From Lachancea kluyveri NRRL Y-12651 (Eukaryota > Ascomycota > Saccharomycetes > Saccharomycetales > Saccharomycetaceae): a stretch of 64,000 bases of DNA. Location: positions 1 to 64,000 of the forward strand of contig CM000692.1 in NCBI GenBank assembly GCA_000149225.2, given 5' to 3'. Of this stretch, positions 1 to 10,498 are shown one piece after another (within the stretch, counting starts at the first letter, position 1; every line of letters begins with the position of its first letter). The notes under the pieces are model-generated. The model made no database searches, was not told the DNA's origin, and worked only from the letters and a program-made list of their open reading frames with translations. The translations under genes and the position numbers were made by a program.

Positions 1-290
1 TCGGACAGAGTTGCTTCAAACTCTTGTTTCAAAATGTGCTTTTGCTACCTTCTTTTGTGACTATTTCTTTCCACATCCATCTCCTACTGTGTGTATCCTC
101 CTGTGAGTTTCGCTTACTCTGCACATATCTTCCATATGTTTCTTCGCTTCCAAGTCTCGTAGTACTGTGTGGGCCGTTCGCCGCTACATCCAGCACGTGA
201 ATATAAGCGGAAAACAACCCCCACTCCTACTCCCCGTATAAAAATATATTGACATGGTCGAAGAGGCTCGTGCTTGAAATATGAGAAAGC
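1..290. repeat. Dispersed repeat, copy A (pairs with 8961-9242)
   Basis: This stretch aligns by eye with about 8961-9242 over its whole length with many substitutions. Shared blocks include tttgctacctt/tttcgctacctt, the ggccgttcg-cgctac block, and a TATA-like gtataaaaata followed about 20 bp later by an aagaggct/aagaggtct block. No long coding frame is shared. It may be a subtelomeric repeat or a very old solo LTR, but no clear TG...CA ends are visible. The copy may continue beyond the left edge. Confidence 0.55.
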
Positions 291-460
291 AGGAGGACGC
301 AGGGCCCGGGACTTCACAATAGGTGCCTGAAAGCATGCGTTCGTGACAGCGCGTTAAAATTTCAAAATTAAAACGCAAATTTGTAACCACAACACTAATC
401 TGTACTTCTGTTCTCGTGTCCACACTTGCGCTTACAAGTTTTATTGTTTGTTTGTCTTTG

Positions 461-586
461 CGCTTATTCTCATGTACATGTCCTCGCGCTTATTCTCATG
501 TACATGTCCTCGCGCTTATTCGCATATACATGTCCTCGCGCCTATTCGCATGTACATGTCCTCGGGCTTATTCGCATGTTCACGTC
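461..586. repeat. 26-bp tandem repeat, about 5 copies
   Basis: Units start near 461, 487, 513, 539 and 565. Each unit contains a near-palindromic catgtacatg core followed by tcctcgcg; later copies diverge (cgcatatacatg, cgcatgttcacg). The 26-bp period is not a multiple of three, so a conserved peptide repeat is not expected. Such minisatellites are typical of subtelomeric or non-coding yeast DNA. Confidence 0.85.
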
Positions 587-1124
587 AAAACCTGATTCTA
601 AAAACGAACGTATAGAGGATTTCAGAAAATGCGCCAAACCCGAGATGACAGAACGGAATGGTAAATCTAGTATTTCCAGAATTTTGCGCAGCAAAAGCCT
701 ACTCCTGTATTCAGCCAAGCTGCTTCTGAAATATCCAACACTGACTCTTGAATCGCTTTACTTAGCTTTCCAAGAAAATAAAGTGTAGCCGAACCCAACT
801 GGATCGCAGATTTCCACAAGATCTGCAAACTGCCGCTTTTCAGTTTGGTTACAATACCCGATACTACTACAACTGGCTATTTCTTATACAGTGGTCTCAA
901 CCCGCTTCCTAGACGGTATATGGCTCCCACACTCCCGCTGTCGTTCAAAGCTCTTTCAAGTGAATCCTTTCACTCCACGACGACACGACATGAAACGACA
1001 CGCTTTCTAGATGGTCATCCGATTTCCATTTTCTGTGGTGTGAACTGTTTTTTTGACGTTGCCACCTTAAAACTTGAGTTCTCGAATAAATTTTGAAAAT
1101 TTTTTTTGATCTGTGGGTAATATT

Positions 1125-1132
1125 TGCACCCA
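1125..1132 (+). promoter_or_regulatory. Aft1/Aft2 iron-responsive element
   Basis: TGCACCCA matches the Aft1 consensus YRCACCCR exactly and lies about 325 bp upstream of the ATG at 1456. Aft1/2 activate ARN siderophore transporters under iron starvation in S. cerevisiae. Use of the site here is inferred from the match and the gene it precedes. Confidence 0.6.
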
Positions 1133-1218
1133 GGTTTTACCCGAACAGTTTTGATTGTGGGGTAAACTGTAGATATTATTTGACTGCCAAGATTATTCCT
1201 TTACGGTACTGCAGTTCA

Positions 1219-1224
1219 GGGTGC
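1219..1224 (-). promoter_or_regulatory. Second Aft-type GCACCC core
   Basis: GGGTGC on the + strand reads GCACCC on the - strand, within TGTGCACCCT. It matches the Aft core but not the last base of the long consensus. It lies about 230 bp upstream of the transporter ATG, and paired sites are common in iron-regulon promoters. Confidence 0.45.
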
Positions 1225-1455
1225 ACAATGTTAATGCGAGTTGAAAATTTAATAAGGGCACACAGGGGTATGTCCTGAATTTACCCTACCGTGGATTCTA
1301 AGAAAGAGTTTCTTATTGTCTTTAAAGTAAATGCACCTCAATTTCAACGTCTGCTATTAAAGTAAACAGAAAGTGCTCCCCTCCCACTTGATGTAGATAT
1401 TTTAGTGGGAATATTTACTGTTAACTGTTAAAAAACACTTTGAGCTTGGAAAATT

Positions 1456-3318
1456 ATGCCTGAGTATCAAGAGGAAGATCCCTCCCTAAATTTGGGTAGT
1501 ACTTCCAGTGAAACCAATGGAAAAACAAATGTAGTAGAGACAGAAGAGCAGTTCAGCAAAGAGGCTGATAATGAACATGAACTGGCAGATAAGTTTCATG
1601 TTACTAAAAGAATTGTGATTCGTAAATCTGAGCTTATGGCAAATCAATATGACAATTGGGTTTTGAAGTCTCTGTTTTTGTTTTCAGCCTTCATTTGCTC
1701 TTTTTCTTATGGACTCGACAGTATCATTAGAAATATCTACATGACTTACGCGATGAACAATTATGAAACGCATTCTCTTCTGTCAACAGTAAACGTGATC
1801 AGTATGACAATATCTGCAGTTGCACAGATTTTCTTTGCTGGTTTGTCAGATGTTTTTGGGAGATTGTCAATATTCATCGTGACTATTGTGTTTTATGTCG
1901 TAGGTACTATCATCCAATCTCAGGCTTACGATGTTCAGAGATACGCTGCGGGGTCAATTTTCTATAACATTGGGCTTGTTGGTGCCATGTTTCAGGTAAC
2001 ATTAATGCTGTCCGACTCTTCATCATTGAAATGGAGACTATTTTACAACTTTGTCCCCGCTTGGCCAGCAGTAGTGACCGTATGGATTTCAGGCGACGTT
2101 ATCAATGTTGCTAACCCAAAACAAAACTGGTCTTGGGGTATTGCCATGTGGGCATTTATTTTTCCTGCAACTTGTCTGCCAATTATAGGATGCCTTCTCC
2201 ACATGAGGTGGAAACTTAAAAACGATCCTGAATGGAAAGATTTGCAGGAAAAAAAAACTTACTTTCAAACACATGGTCTAGTTCAAACTTTGAAGCAACT
2301 CTTTTGGAAATTAGATGCTGTGGGTGTGCTACTGTTCAGCGTTTCCACGGGATGTATACTTGTTCCGCTGACAATCGCAGGGGGTGTTTCAACGCAGTGG
2401 AGAAGTGCCAAGATAATTGCTCCGATAGTTCTAGGCTCTGTGCTAGTGCTTGTCTTTATTTATTGGGAAAGCAAGCTGGCTTTAGTGCCTTTGGCCCCAT
2501 TTAAGATGTTGAAAGATCGTGGTATTTGGGCACCTCTACTGCTTATGTTTTTGGTTTGTTTTGTCTACGTTATGCCAGCTGATTACCTATACACGATATT
2601 ATTGGTGGCTGGAAATGAAAGCTCTCTTTCAGCGACGAGAATAACAAGTCTTTACAGTTTTGTTACTGCAGTCCTTTCTGCGGCTGCAGGTATTCTTGTA
2701 ACAAGATTTCCAAGGTTGAAACCGTTTGCTTTTTTTGGCTGTGCGCTCTATTTTGTTACAATGGCCCTCTTTTACTGCTTCAGGGGTGGTGAAGATACTG
2801 GTAAAGGTGTGATTGGAGCTATGGTCGTTTGGGGTGTAGCTAGTTGTTTCTTCGACTATCCTATTAACATTTCAATGCAGACTGTGACATCGCACGAGAA
2901 CATGGCGACAGTGACAGCGTTGGGACTGGCGATATTTAGGATTGGCGGTGCAGTGGGAGCAGCAGTTTCAGGTGCTATTTGGACGCAGACTTTATACCCC
3001 AGGTTGCTCAAAACGTTAGGTGATCCTGATATGGCCATAGAAGCATACGATATGCCGCTAAGCTTCATGCTTGAACACGAATGGGGCACTCCAGTGAGAG
3101 AAGCTATGGTTGACTCTTACAGATATGTACAAAAGTACGAAGTTCTGGTGGGTCTAGTATTTGTTGCTCCAATGTTTTTGCTAACTTTCTGTTTGAGGGA
3201 TCCTCCATTAACGGAAGACTATGGTCAGAGACTTGAGGACAATGAGTACGTAAAGCATGATGATCCAATCACAGATTGGATAGCTAAGCATTTCTCAATC
3301 TCCAAAAGACATAGTTAG
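1456..3318 (+). CDS. ARN/SIT-family siderophore-iron transporter
   Basis: This 620-residue major facilitator superfamily protein should import ferric siderophores by proton symport at the plasma or endosomal membrane. The acidic, hydrophilic N-terminal about 65 residues are followed by about 14 hydrophobic segments starting near LFLFSAFICSFSYGLD. The ARN-type features are the FSYGLDS start of helix 1, the SDVFGRLS loop, the SWGIAMWAFIFP segment, and the C-terminal RDPPLTEDYGQ tail. Length matches ARN1/2, SIT1 and ENB1 (about 606-637). Which substrate it takes (ferrichrome, ferrioxamine, enterobactin) cannot be told from sequence; the related GEX glutathione exchangers are a less likely alternative. 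The frame is intact and two Aft-type sites lie upstream, so it is probably functional and iron regulated. Confidence 0.88.
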   Translation: MPEYQEEDPSLNLGSTSSETNGKTNVVETEEQFSKEADNEHELADKFHVTKRIVIRKSELMANQYDNWVLKSLFLFSAFICSFSYGLDSIIRNIYMTYAMNNYETHSLLSTVNVISMTISAVAQIFFAGLSDVFGRLSIFIVTIVFYVVGTIIQSQAYDVQRYAAGSIFYNIGLVGAMFQVTLMLSDSSSLKWRLFYNFVPAWPAVVTVWISGDVINVANPKQNWSWGIAMWAFIFPATCLPIIGCLLHMRWKLKNDPEWKDLQEKKTYFQTHGLVQTLKQLFWKLDAVGVLLFSVSTGCILVPLTIAGGVSTQWRSAKIIAPIVLGSVLVLVFIYWESKLALVPLAPFKMLKDRGIWAPLLLMFLVCFVYVMPADYLYTILLVAGNESSLSATRITSLYSFVTAVLSAAAGILVTRFPRLKPFAFFGCALYFVTMALFYCFRGGEDTGKGVIGAMVVWGVASCFFDYPINISMQTVTSHENMATVTALGLAIFRIGGAVGAAVSGAIWTQTLYPRLLKTLGDPDMAIEAYDMPLSFMLEHEWGTPVREAMVDSYRYVQKYEVLVGLVFVAPMFLLTFCLRDPPLTEDYGQRLEDNEYVKHDDPITDWIAKHFSISKRHS

Positions 3319-4219
3319 ATGGCTCAACTTTATGGGTTTTTTTAACATTGGTTTTATCTAGATAATCTGCAGACGGGCGATCCATAAAGTCTGTAAAGAG
3401 ACAACCAGATAAAGCCTATGCTATTGATCTTACATGGGATTACATATTCGCAAGACAGAATGACTGAACATGTGCAGCAGTATTGATGGATATCTTTAAC
3501 ATGCATCTTGTTTTTCAAATGTGTATATCTGGTAAGGCCTTAACAAAAGATGCCTATAAAAGGTTATTAGCATCCCATTACTTTCTAGGAGCGCATTTTC
3601 CTAATGCTGTGTGTTTTCTTGGAGCTGAGAAGAAGAGTTTTCGAGTTTCCATGCCTTCTGCGTATACCAATTAACAGGCCATTTAAGCCATCTTAGCCGT
3701 GAAAGCCTCAAATACTGTCTTTTTTCACATGCTGCACCGAAAGAAGTATAGATATTTGAAGCATCGATCAAGCTTTCATCGCTGCTAGTCCGATTAAGCA
3801 TCAAAGTGCACAAGAACATGCTTTTTTGCAATTATTTTTGTTCCCTGTTGGTGGAGCAAAAAGCTTTCGTCTCTGATTGCACTTTTTCTGAGTGTAGCTA
3901 ATAAGTTCCAAATCAACTTGGCACTAATATATATGAAGAGTCCGCCTATAATCTAACAGTTTTTGACACCGTTATCTCTTGCTTTGAGTTACGATTAATA
4001 TACCATCCAGATACACTTTGTTTCTGTCCTATTACTCGATTATTTACAAGCAGCCGATTCTTATTTGTCGCTGCTGCTGCCAAGCCCTAGATACATCATC
4101 CATTGTAATTCAACTTGTAATGAGATTAATACTTAAGCATATACCATTTTTTTCTTCCCCGGAATAAAACTCCGTTTTTCCCTCTGTTCCGGGGTAGCAA
4201 AGAGGCAAAAAGGTAATCG
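3319..4219. other. Intergenic 0.9 kb
   Basis: Only short frames without recognisable products are present. It contains the 3' end of the transporter transcript and the promoter of the PYD3-like gene. No tRNA, repeat or clear binding site was seen; a TTATC near 3970 is too short to call. Confidence 0.4.
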
Positions 4220-5524
4220 ATGCAAGCAGCTTCTACAGTCGAAACGACGGGAACCAGTAGCAAACTAAATTTGTCAGCATTCACTCTTTCAAAAATTCAA
4301 CATGGCTGTCTAAACAAACCCGTTATTGACAGTGATATCCGTTCTGGCCTTGCTGGCACTAAAGAAGACAGTAAGGTAAGAGACTGGTTTGTTGGCGAGT
4401 GCAAATCTTTGGGCTGTACAATCAAAGTGGACAAAATCGGCAACATCTTTGCAATTTACCCGGGGAGGAATAGGGGTAAGCCAACAGCTACTGGATCACA
4501 TTTGGACACCCAGCCAGAAGCCGGTAAGTACGTTGGTATTTTTGGAGTATTAGCTGGGTTGGAGGTTCTTAGGACCTTTAAGGAAAATAGCTATGTCTCG
4601 AACTACGATGTTTGCGTTGTTGTCTGGTTCAACGAAGAAGGCGCTCGCTTTGCACGCCACTGCATGGGATCCAGCGTGTGGGCTGGTCATTTGCCTTTAG
4701 AAGATGCCTATAAAATGAAGTCGGTTATCGACCAGGAGCCAAGAAGCGTCTACGAATCTTTGAGAGACACTGGTTATCTTGGTGACATGCCGGCCTCTTA
4801 CCGGAAAAGCGAAATTGACGCCCATTTTGAACTACACATCGAACAGGGCCCCGTGTTGGAAGACGAGCAGAAAAAAATTGGGATAGTTATAGGCGTCCAA
4901 AAATGTTACTGGGAGAAAATTAATCTGCATGGGCTGCTACACCATGCAGGCAGTACCCCATGGAGGTTGAGAAAAAACACTATGCTTGCGTCATCCGAGA
5001 TGATTGTCATGTGCAACAAAGTTGCCAGAAAGCATGGTGGCCTGTTCACCTGTGGTGTCATAGACGTGAAGCCTTATCCCGTCAACATTATTCCTGGGCA
5101 GACTTCGTTCGCCATAGATTTTAGACATACGTCCGAGGAAGTGCTGTCCACTATGCTTGTAGAAGTAAAAGCAGAGTTTGATAATATTGTGGCTGCTAAT
5201 GAAGCTGGTGCCTTGAGCTGGGACTCGGAGCTACTTGCATATACACCGATGGTCAACTTTGATAAGACCTGCATCGAATGTGTTTCGAAATCTGCGTTTG
5301 CGCAATTCGATAGCAGCGATTTCAGGCAGTTGTGGTCTGGTGCTGGTCACGACTTGTGCCAGACAAACACACGTGTTCCCACGTCAATGATATTCATCCC
5401 CTCAAAAGACGGTTTATCGCACAACTACTACAAGCACTCATTTCCTAAAGAAGTAGAGAATGGGTTCAAGGCTCTGCTACATACAATTATCAACTATGAT
5501 AACCACAGAGCTTATGGTATCTAG
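4220..5524 (+). CDS. PYD3: Beta-alanine synthase-like M20 amidohydrolase with lost metal ligand
   Basis: Most like Lachancea kluyveri Pyd3, which hydrolyses N-carbamyl-beta-alanine to beta-alanine, CO2 and ammonia as the last step of reductive pyrimidine catabolism. The frame is intact, 434 residues against about 455. Seen in order: GSHLDTQPEAG (His94), the EEGARF catalytic glutamate and metal ligand (139-140), FELHIEQG (His206), the HHAGSTPWRLRK substrate region (His242), FRH (Arg302), GAGHD (His377) and LSHNYY (His401). The Asp that bridges the two zinc ions (Asp125 in L. kluyveri numbering, from memory) is Val105 here (GKYVG instead of GKYDG), a one-base change from GAT to GTT. The enzyme is therefore either recently inactivated or altered in metal use. 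An allantoate or hydantoin amidohydrolase role is less likely because identity to Pyd3 runs throughout. Confidence 0.85.
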   Translation: MQAASTVETTGTSSKLNLSAFTLSKIQHGCLNKPVIDSDIRSGLAGTKEDSKVRDWFVGECKSLGCTIKVDKIGNIFAIYPGRNRGKPTATGSHLDTQPEAGKYVGIFGVLAGLEVLRTFKENSYVSNYDVCVVVWFNEEGARFARHCMGSSVWAGHLPLEDAYKMKSVIDQEPRSVYESLRDTGYLGDMPASYRKSEIDAHFELHIEQGPVLEDEQKKIGIVIGVQKCYWEKINLHGLLHHAGSTPWRLRKNTMLASSEMIVMCNKVARKHGGLFTCGVIDVKPYPVNIIPGQTSFAIDFRHTSEEVLSTMLVEVKAEFDNIVAANEAGALSWDSELLAYTPMVNFDKTCIECVSKSAFAQFDSSDFRQLWSGAGHDLCQTNTRVPTSMIFIPSKDGLSHNYYKHSFPKEVENGFKALLHTIINYDNHRAYGI

Positions 5525-5960
5525 AATGCACATTTACATTTAGTTCATATGTAGGTGCAATTATAACAACCAAATTAAAGCCTTCAGAAGCTCATCTTAT
5601 TTTTTCGCGGCACAGATTTTTGAAACTCTTGTCTGATGGAAGTTTATATAATGCTAGTGATTTGTATCAAAAGATTGTCCCAAAATTGCACATACCTGTA
5701 GCAACGTCTTTTGATGACTAAATGAATATATTAGAACTAATAGAAGCTCAGTGTAGGTATAGCAGCTAGTCGTTGATAATAGTTTGAAAAAATTTTCGAT
5801 AGTGACTTCTGTTATAGTATAAATTTTCGTTTCTAGTTACTAATACTTTTAGTCTTTGTCACGCGTTAAATTAGAGAAACCATACAGAAAGTGGGCTTCT
5901 CAACCTTGAAACGCAGGTTCCAAGGTTAAAAGTGTTTCCCCTCGTTTTATACACGAATTT
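5525..5960. other. Intergenic 0.44 kb
   Basis: AT-rich 3' sequence between the PYD3-like gene and the broken VPS10-family gene. The missing downstream half of that gene is not recognisable here. Nothing else was seen. Confidence 0.35.
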
Positions 5961-8010
5961 TCAGATCTCTAAACCTTTACAGGAAACTTCTACGAGATGT
6001 ATTCCTAAAGGATTCCAACACTTGTTACCAGCGGTTAATACCATTGGTGCGAGATGCAAGGTGTCGACAGAACCATCATAGACTTTCAAAACATCCAACA
6101 ACGAGTAGTCTAGCACGTATTCACCCTTTTTATTTGAGCTAAAACCAGGGGAGCAATTGTAATTTTTTTGGTACAAAAACAAGGTTCTCCTACTCTTTCA
6201 ATCTCTGCAAATGACTTTTTAACCAAACATTGTGCATCGTGCTTTCTTCTTTTAAATTTGTATCTCGCACCGTTCATACACTCTCCGTTGCTTTGGTACC
6301 AATCTTCAAACTCACTTTCCGAGCAGGTTTTTCCGTCAAAGGCTTTTCTAAAGTCAAAAACATAAGTATGCCATTCTTTAAAGATACTCTTAATTGGAGT
6401 TGAAAAAGCACCCAAACTAAAAACAGAACCGGAATCGCCATCTGAGAGGGCAGAAAGAGAATGAGGCAATAGTACACTTTCAATTTGCAGCTCAGACCAG
6501 GTATAACCTTGGTCTAGAGAATAATAAAGCATACTAGTTTCTTCTGAAGTGACCCAGTGATCTGGAAGAGCAACCATAATATTACCGATGTCACCGAATG
6601 TAACTGCTGCAGGAAAATCAAGGATTTTCGACCAGTTAATACCTCCATCTCTAGAGATGTAGGTTTGTTGATTCCCACGCTTGAATACTTTGTTGATTGA
6701 AACTGAACCAACTGCCGTTAGAATTTCAGAAGTTCTAGTGAGATTGTATCTTTGATTCTGGGGTAAAAAGGCGCCGTGTGCGTTCAAAGAACAACGTTTA
6801 TCATTACCAATATCACAACTATATGACTCTTTCTTTTCAGGGTCCTGTATGCGTAGATCCGAGCAACTCTTTCCATTATCAAGTGATATCCTTGTAGAAA
6901 TCATCCGCTTCTTAAACAAACTCTTATCAGTTATAAATGTTTGAATAATGGTATCCTCCAGATCATCAATTACATTAAACTCGTATCACCCTTCACGTTT
7001 AGGGATCAATGGGGCTTATTTGACGAAGTTAAAGCCAGTGGAATCAGAAACATAATTTTTATACCTAAACCTTTCAAAGAACCTTCTTTTTGGTTTGAGC
7101 AAGCTGACAAATATCCTGCCATCTATTTCTTTTAAAGTTTTTAAAAAGAAGGGATTGAATATTTGTGTAGGGAAGTGAGCTTCCTCAAAATTTAGGCCAT
7201 CATCGGAAATCCAAACTCTTTTTCCTGAGCTACGACCAATATCTTCCCGAGCTATCACTGCAGTGTAGCTTTCAAGTATATTGATGCTATCAACTACAAG
7301 GCAGTTAAGCTGATCCACATTCTTTGTTGTTTTTCCCAAATTAGAAATAGAGAATGACGCGAAGTTAGAAGGAGTTATTATGGGATCCTTTGAATACCGA
7401 TCCTGGCATAAGAAAGTGGGATCATTATTATAATAAGATTCTCTCTTTCCTCCGGTAGGATAACACACGAAGTCATCAAAACCCATATGTGGGGAACCAT
7501 GAGCTGACCGGGTAATTTCAACAAAAGTTTTACCCCTCATCTTTTGAAAATAGCAGTAGAGATGTGTATTTGGAGGGATGGTAATCTTTTGAGCTAAAAG
7601 AGAAAAAATCTATACGCCCGTATGTGCGAGAGATGAGGTAATCTCTGCTATTAGGGTGAGTTGTGAAAGAAAATGAAACTGAACTGAAAATTTGAGACAT
7701 TGTTCATAGGAATGTCCAGTTTTTGCCAGCTTTCACCGTAACCTTCTGTCGTATAAGAAACACCGGTACCAGTTACAAAAGCTCTGTTGGTGAAAAAGGG
7801 TTCTGCGATGAAACCACCGTATAGGGTTTCAGAATCAATACTGCCAAGCTTTTCCCACGTAGCACCATGATCTTTAGAATGTGCAATGCTTCGCCCGGAT
7901 GTTGCTAGTAGCCTGCCATTTCCTCCGAGGTAGCGCACATTGTAAACTTTGTTTAAATCAAGCTGAAAAACCTCGGGTTGAAAGCCAAATGCCAATGAGA
8001 AACTTAGCAT
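5961..8010 (-). pseudogene. Broken VPS10/VTH-family sorting receptor (one Vps10 domain)
   Basis: Vps10 family proteins are type I receptors that cycle between Golgi and endosome. Here similarity to the lumenal domain reads on the - strand through at least four frames: 8010-7651 (asp-box-like SKDHGATWEKL), then a piece ending in LLLFSKDEG, then 7530-7016 (GKTFVEI; RVWISDDGLNFEE), 6919-6110 (YISRDGGINWSKI; DQGYTWSELQ; EDWYQSNGECMNGA) and 6182-5961 (CSPGF; VEVSCKGLEI). Stops and frameshifts separate all of these, for example at GAGGGGT near 7525-7530 and near 6165-6180. The second lumenal repeat, transmembrane segment and tail are missing. S. cerevisiae VTH1/VTH2 are subtelomeric relatives, which fits this location. 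Clearly non-functional as a full receptor. Confidence 0.85.
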
Positions 8011-8960
8011 TTAGAAGAAGAAAAAAAGCGCCAAGTTCATTCTTAAACTTAGAGTGATTGCTTAATACTCCTGTGAATTTCTGTATTCATGTCAAGCCAA
8101 GTAAGTTAGTCTCGAATATTTTGCCGAGCTTTTAACTTTGTTTATCAACCATGTGCCGCCTAAACTAAACCACGCACTCATACCCTATAGTGGCTGCTTA
8201 CTCTCAAAGAAGAACTTGCGACAACCGTGCTATACTGTTTGAAATGACGATGCGACACTATGCCAACATTCTTCAGAACCCTCCCCGAATTCTATAATGC
8301 ATTTCCAACGTTCATAGTGATACTACTTCTGAATATGAATCCCAGTTTACTTGCTCAACTGCATTTACGCACTATTTGACCTGAAGACTATCCAAAGAAA
8401 AAACTTAGGAGAGCATCAGAGATGCTGATCTTTTACTTTAAACTCAAAATCTAATTATCTAGATAAATTAAGGGTGCTTTATGCGTATCAAATCCCAGGT
8501 TTCTTTATGCTCTTCATCTCTCTCCTTCTTCTTATCAGAGTCCTTCATCTCTATGAAAATTGAGCATCTACATTCTTATCCCACCTAAATCCTTCAATAT
8601 TTTCCGTTACTGGCTTCTCTCTTCTTCGCACGCCAACACCTATACAGTCATCATTCAGGGATTGTAAATACCCATCCTCCTCTACTTATCAACTGGTCTT
8701 TGTACTGCATTCTCCCCACATGTTACATTCCCTGCTTTCAAATTTTATCAAATATATGAAACATTAACTTTTCTTTTTTTTAAGTTTTTGAGTACCCAAA
8801 TTCCAAACATACAAACATGACCATAGATGCCACACAACCTTGGCATAGACGAGATATGCGGAACTAAACAGCAACATAAATTTCTTTATTTATCACGACA
8901 CATCAAGATGCATGAGTTACTTACTCCCTTATACTAAAATGTCTCTTTGTTCGCATCGCT

Positions 8961-9242
8961 GAGCAGTAGTTCCTCCAAGCTCTAGCTTCATAACTTGCTT
9001 TCGCTACCTTATTTTGTAAGTACACCTTTGCATATTTGTCTCTTACTACAAACATGGTTCTGTGCTTTTCACTTACTGCATGCACCTTCTCCTCTAAATC
9101 TCTTCTCTTCCAGGCGGCGCTATGTGGCCGTTCGTCGCTACCTCAGGTACCTGCATACGGGCAAAAAGCTGACTCCTACTTCACGTATAAAAATACATTG
9201 TCCCGGTTAAAGAGGTCTTTACTTAGGGGACAAAATAGAGGT
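8961..9242. repeat. Dispersed repeat, copy B (pairs with 1-290)
   Basis: Direct-orientation, diverged copy of the sequence at the left edge. It retains the ctttcgctacctt, ggccgttcgtcgctac and cgtataaaaata blocks in the same order and spacing. The copies are about 8.7 kb apart and flank the ARN, PYD3-like and VPS10-family genes. Confidence 0.55.
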
Positions 9243-9369
9243 GTGGGCACTTCCGCGGACAACCTGCGAACAGATATATGACCTGGTGACAGAGGTTGGG
9301 TGCAGGGGAGCGTTGACATATTCGTCTGAAAACACACATCCTTCCTAATCGGACGCGTACAGGGAGTTA

Positions 9370-9515
9370 AACCGATTCATTTTTTTCGTAACCCAGTTAC
9401 GAAAACCAGGTTAAAACTGAATATCGCGTATCACAGAACCAGGCTAAAACTGAGTATTTCTGTGTACGAACCGATTCACAAACAGATTCATTTTTTCATA
9501 ACACGGAAAAAAATA
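9370..9515. repeat. Short direct and inverted repeat cluster
   Basis: Two copies of accgattcat/acagattcat each followed by a T-run and cgtaac/cataac, and two copies of aaccagg(t/c)taaaactga(a/g)tat. A hairpin CGTAAC-CCA-GTTACG sits at 9387-9401. No coding function is seen. Confidence 0.5.
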
Positions 9516-10498
9516 CTTATTGTACAAGTCTGTTCCTAACAATGCACCTGAACTTGTCAATTACGGCAAATAAGAACAGGCACAAAACTAATTCAAGATG
9601 TGGTCTCACTAATTCGTCGCACCGACTTTCAACAAGTCTCTGTAAGCTCAATACTCCCCTTCAATGTCTATATAATTGTACAGTGTTCAGTATATGTCCC
9701 TTCTCCGCTTAAGGAGACTGCGGTGGAACAGTTTGTGGCTTTTCGTTTCCTTCCTATAATAATTTTTACAGCTCTCCCAGAAAAATTTTGTTCACTTCAT
9801 TTTTCTCGGTTCCTTCTATCTTCTTGTGCTTCTCCTCACTCGCATGCTACCAATCTTCGCGGATTTTAAGGTTCTTTTCATATTTTTAAAAACCGCATCA
9901 AAGAAACCAACTGGCGTACTATAGATTCGGGCTGTGATATTCCAAGAGAAAGAGATTTTGGGGAAGGCACTCTTTGCGTAAAATTTTCTTCTTCTCAATA
10001 CTCAGTAAATAAATTATGTTATGAGGGTTGGAAGACTTGCCTTTTTGAAAGCCTGGATCGTTCGTCTGTCGTTTGGTGTCATATAACTCAGCTGTCACCA
10101 ACGTCCGTACATATGTATATACGCCCATGTCTATATAAAACACAAGACAAATACAAGAGCAAGCGCACATTTCAACAGAATCGAGAGCAAGGTAGCAAAA
10201 TACACGAGTGAATGCTAAACGGGAACTGGGAATAGAGCGGAGGTGATTTTAGAAATGCATAAAAAGCCTTCTTGGTTCTAGAAAACAGCCCTTAGAAATG
10301 CAGAATTAGTCATCATAAATTCACATTTATATATTATCAAGAGCACTAATATTTATATTAAAATCACCCGTGAAGTGGTGTCTTTGATCTGTGGTGGGGT
10401 TTTTCTACCTCTCATAGGTACTCCTGATAAAGTATTTGTGGATATTATTTTATCCTTGACAGAATGGGCTGTGGAGCGGTTACTCATTAAGCTATATA

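Larger units (their letters stand above)
587..1455. other. Intergenic, promoter of the siderophore transporter
   Basis: No ATG-initiated frame with recognisable content is seen. The distal half resembles nothing I know. The proximal 350 bp holds two Aft-type iron-regulon cores, listed separately, so this is mostly 5' regulatory sequence of the gene at 1456. Confidence 0.5.
8011..10498. other. Intergenic 2.5 kb with repeats
   Basis: No gene recognised. It contains copy B of the dispersed repeat (8961-9242) and a small repeat cluster (9370-9515). The several short frames have no recognisable product and mostly lack an ATG near their start. Confidence 0.45.

Noticed and set aside
426-788. 120-codon frame over the tandem repeat
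   Set aside because: No ATG at its start and the 26-bp repeat shifts frame each copy, so a coding role is unlikely.
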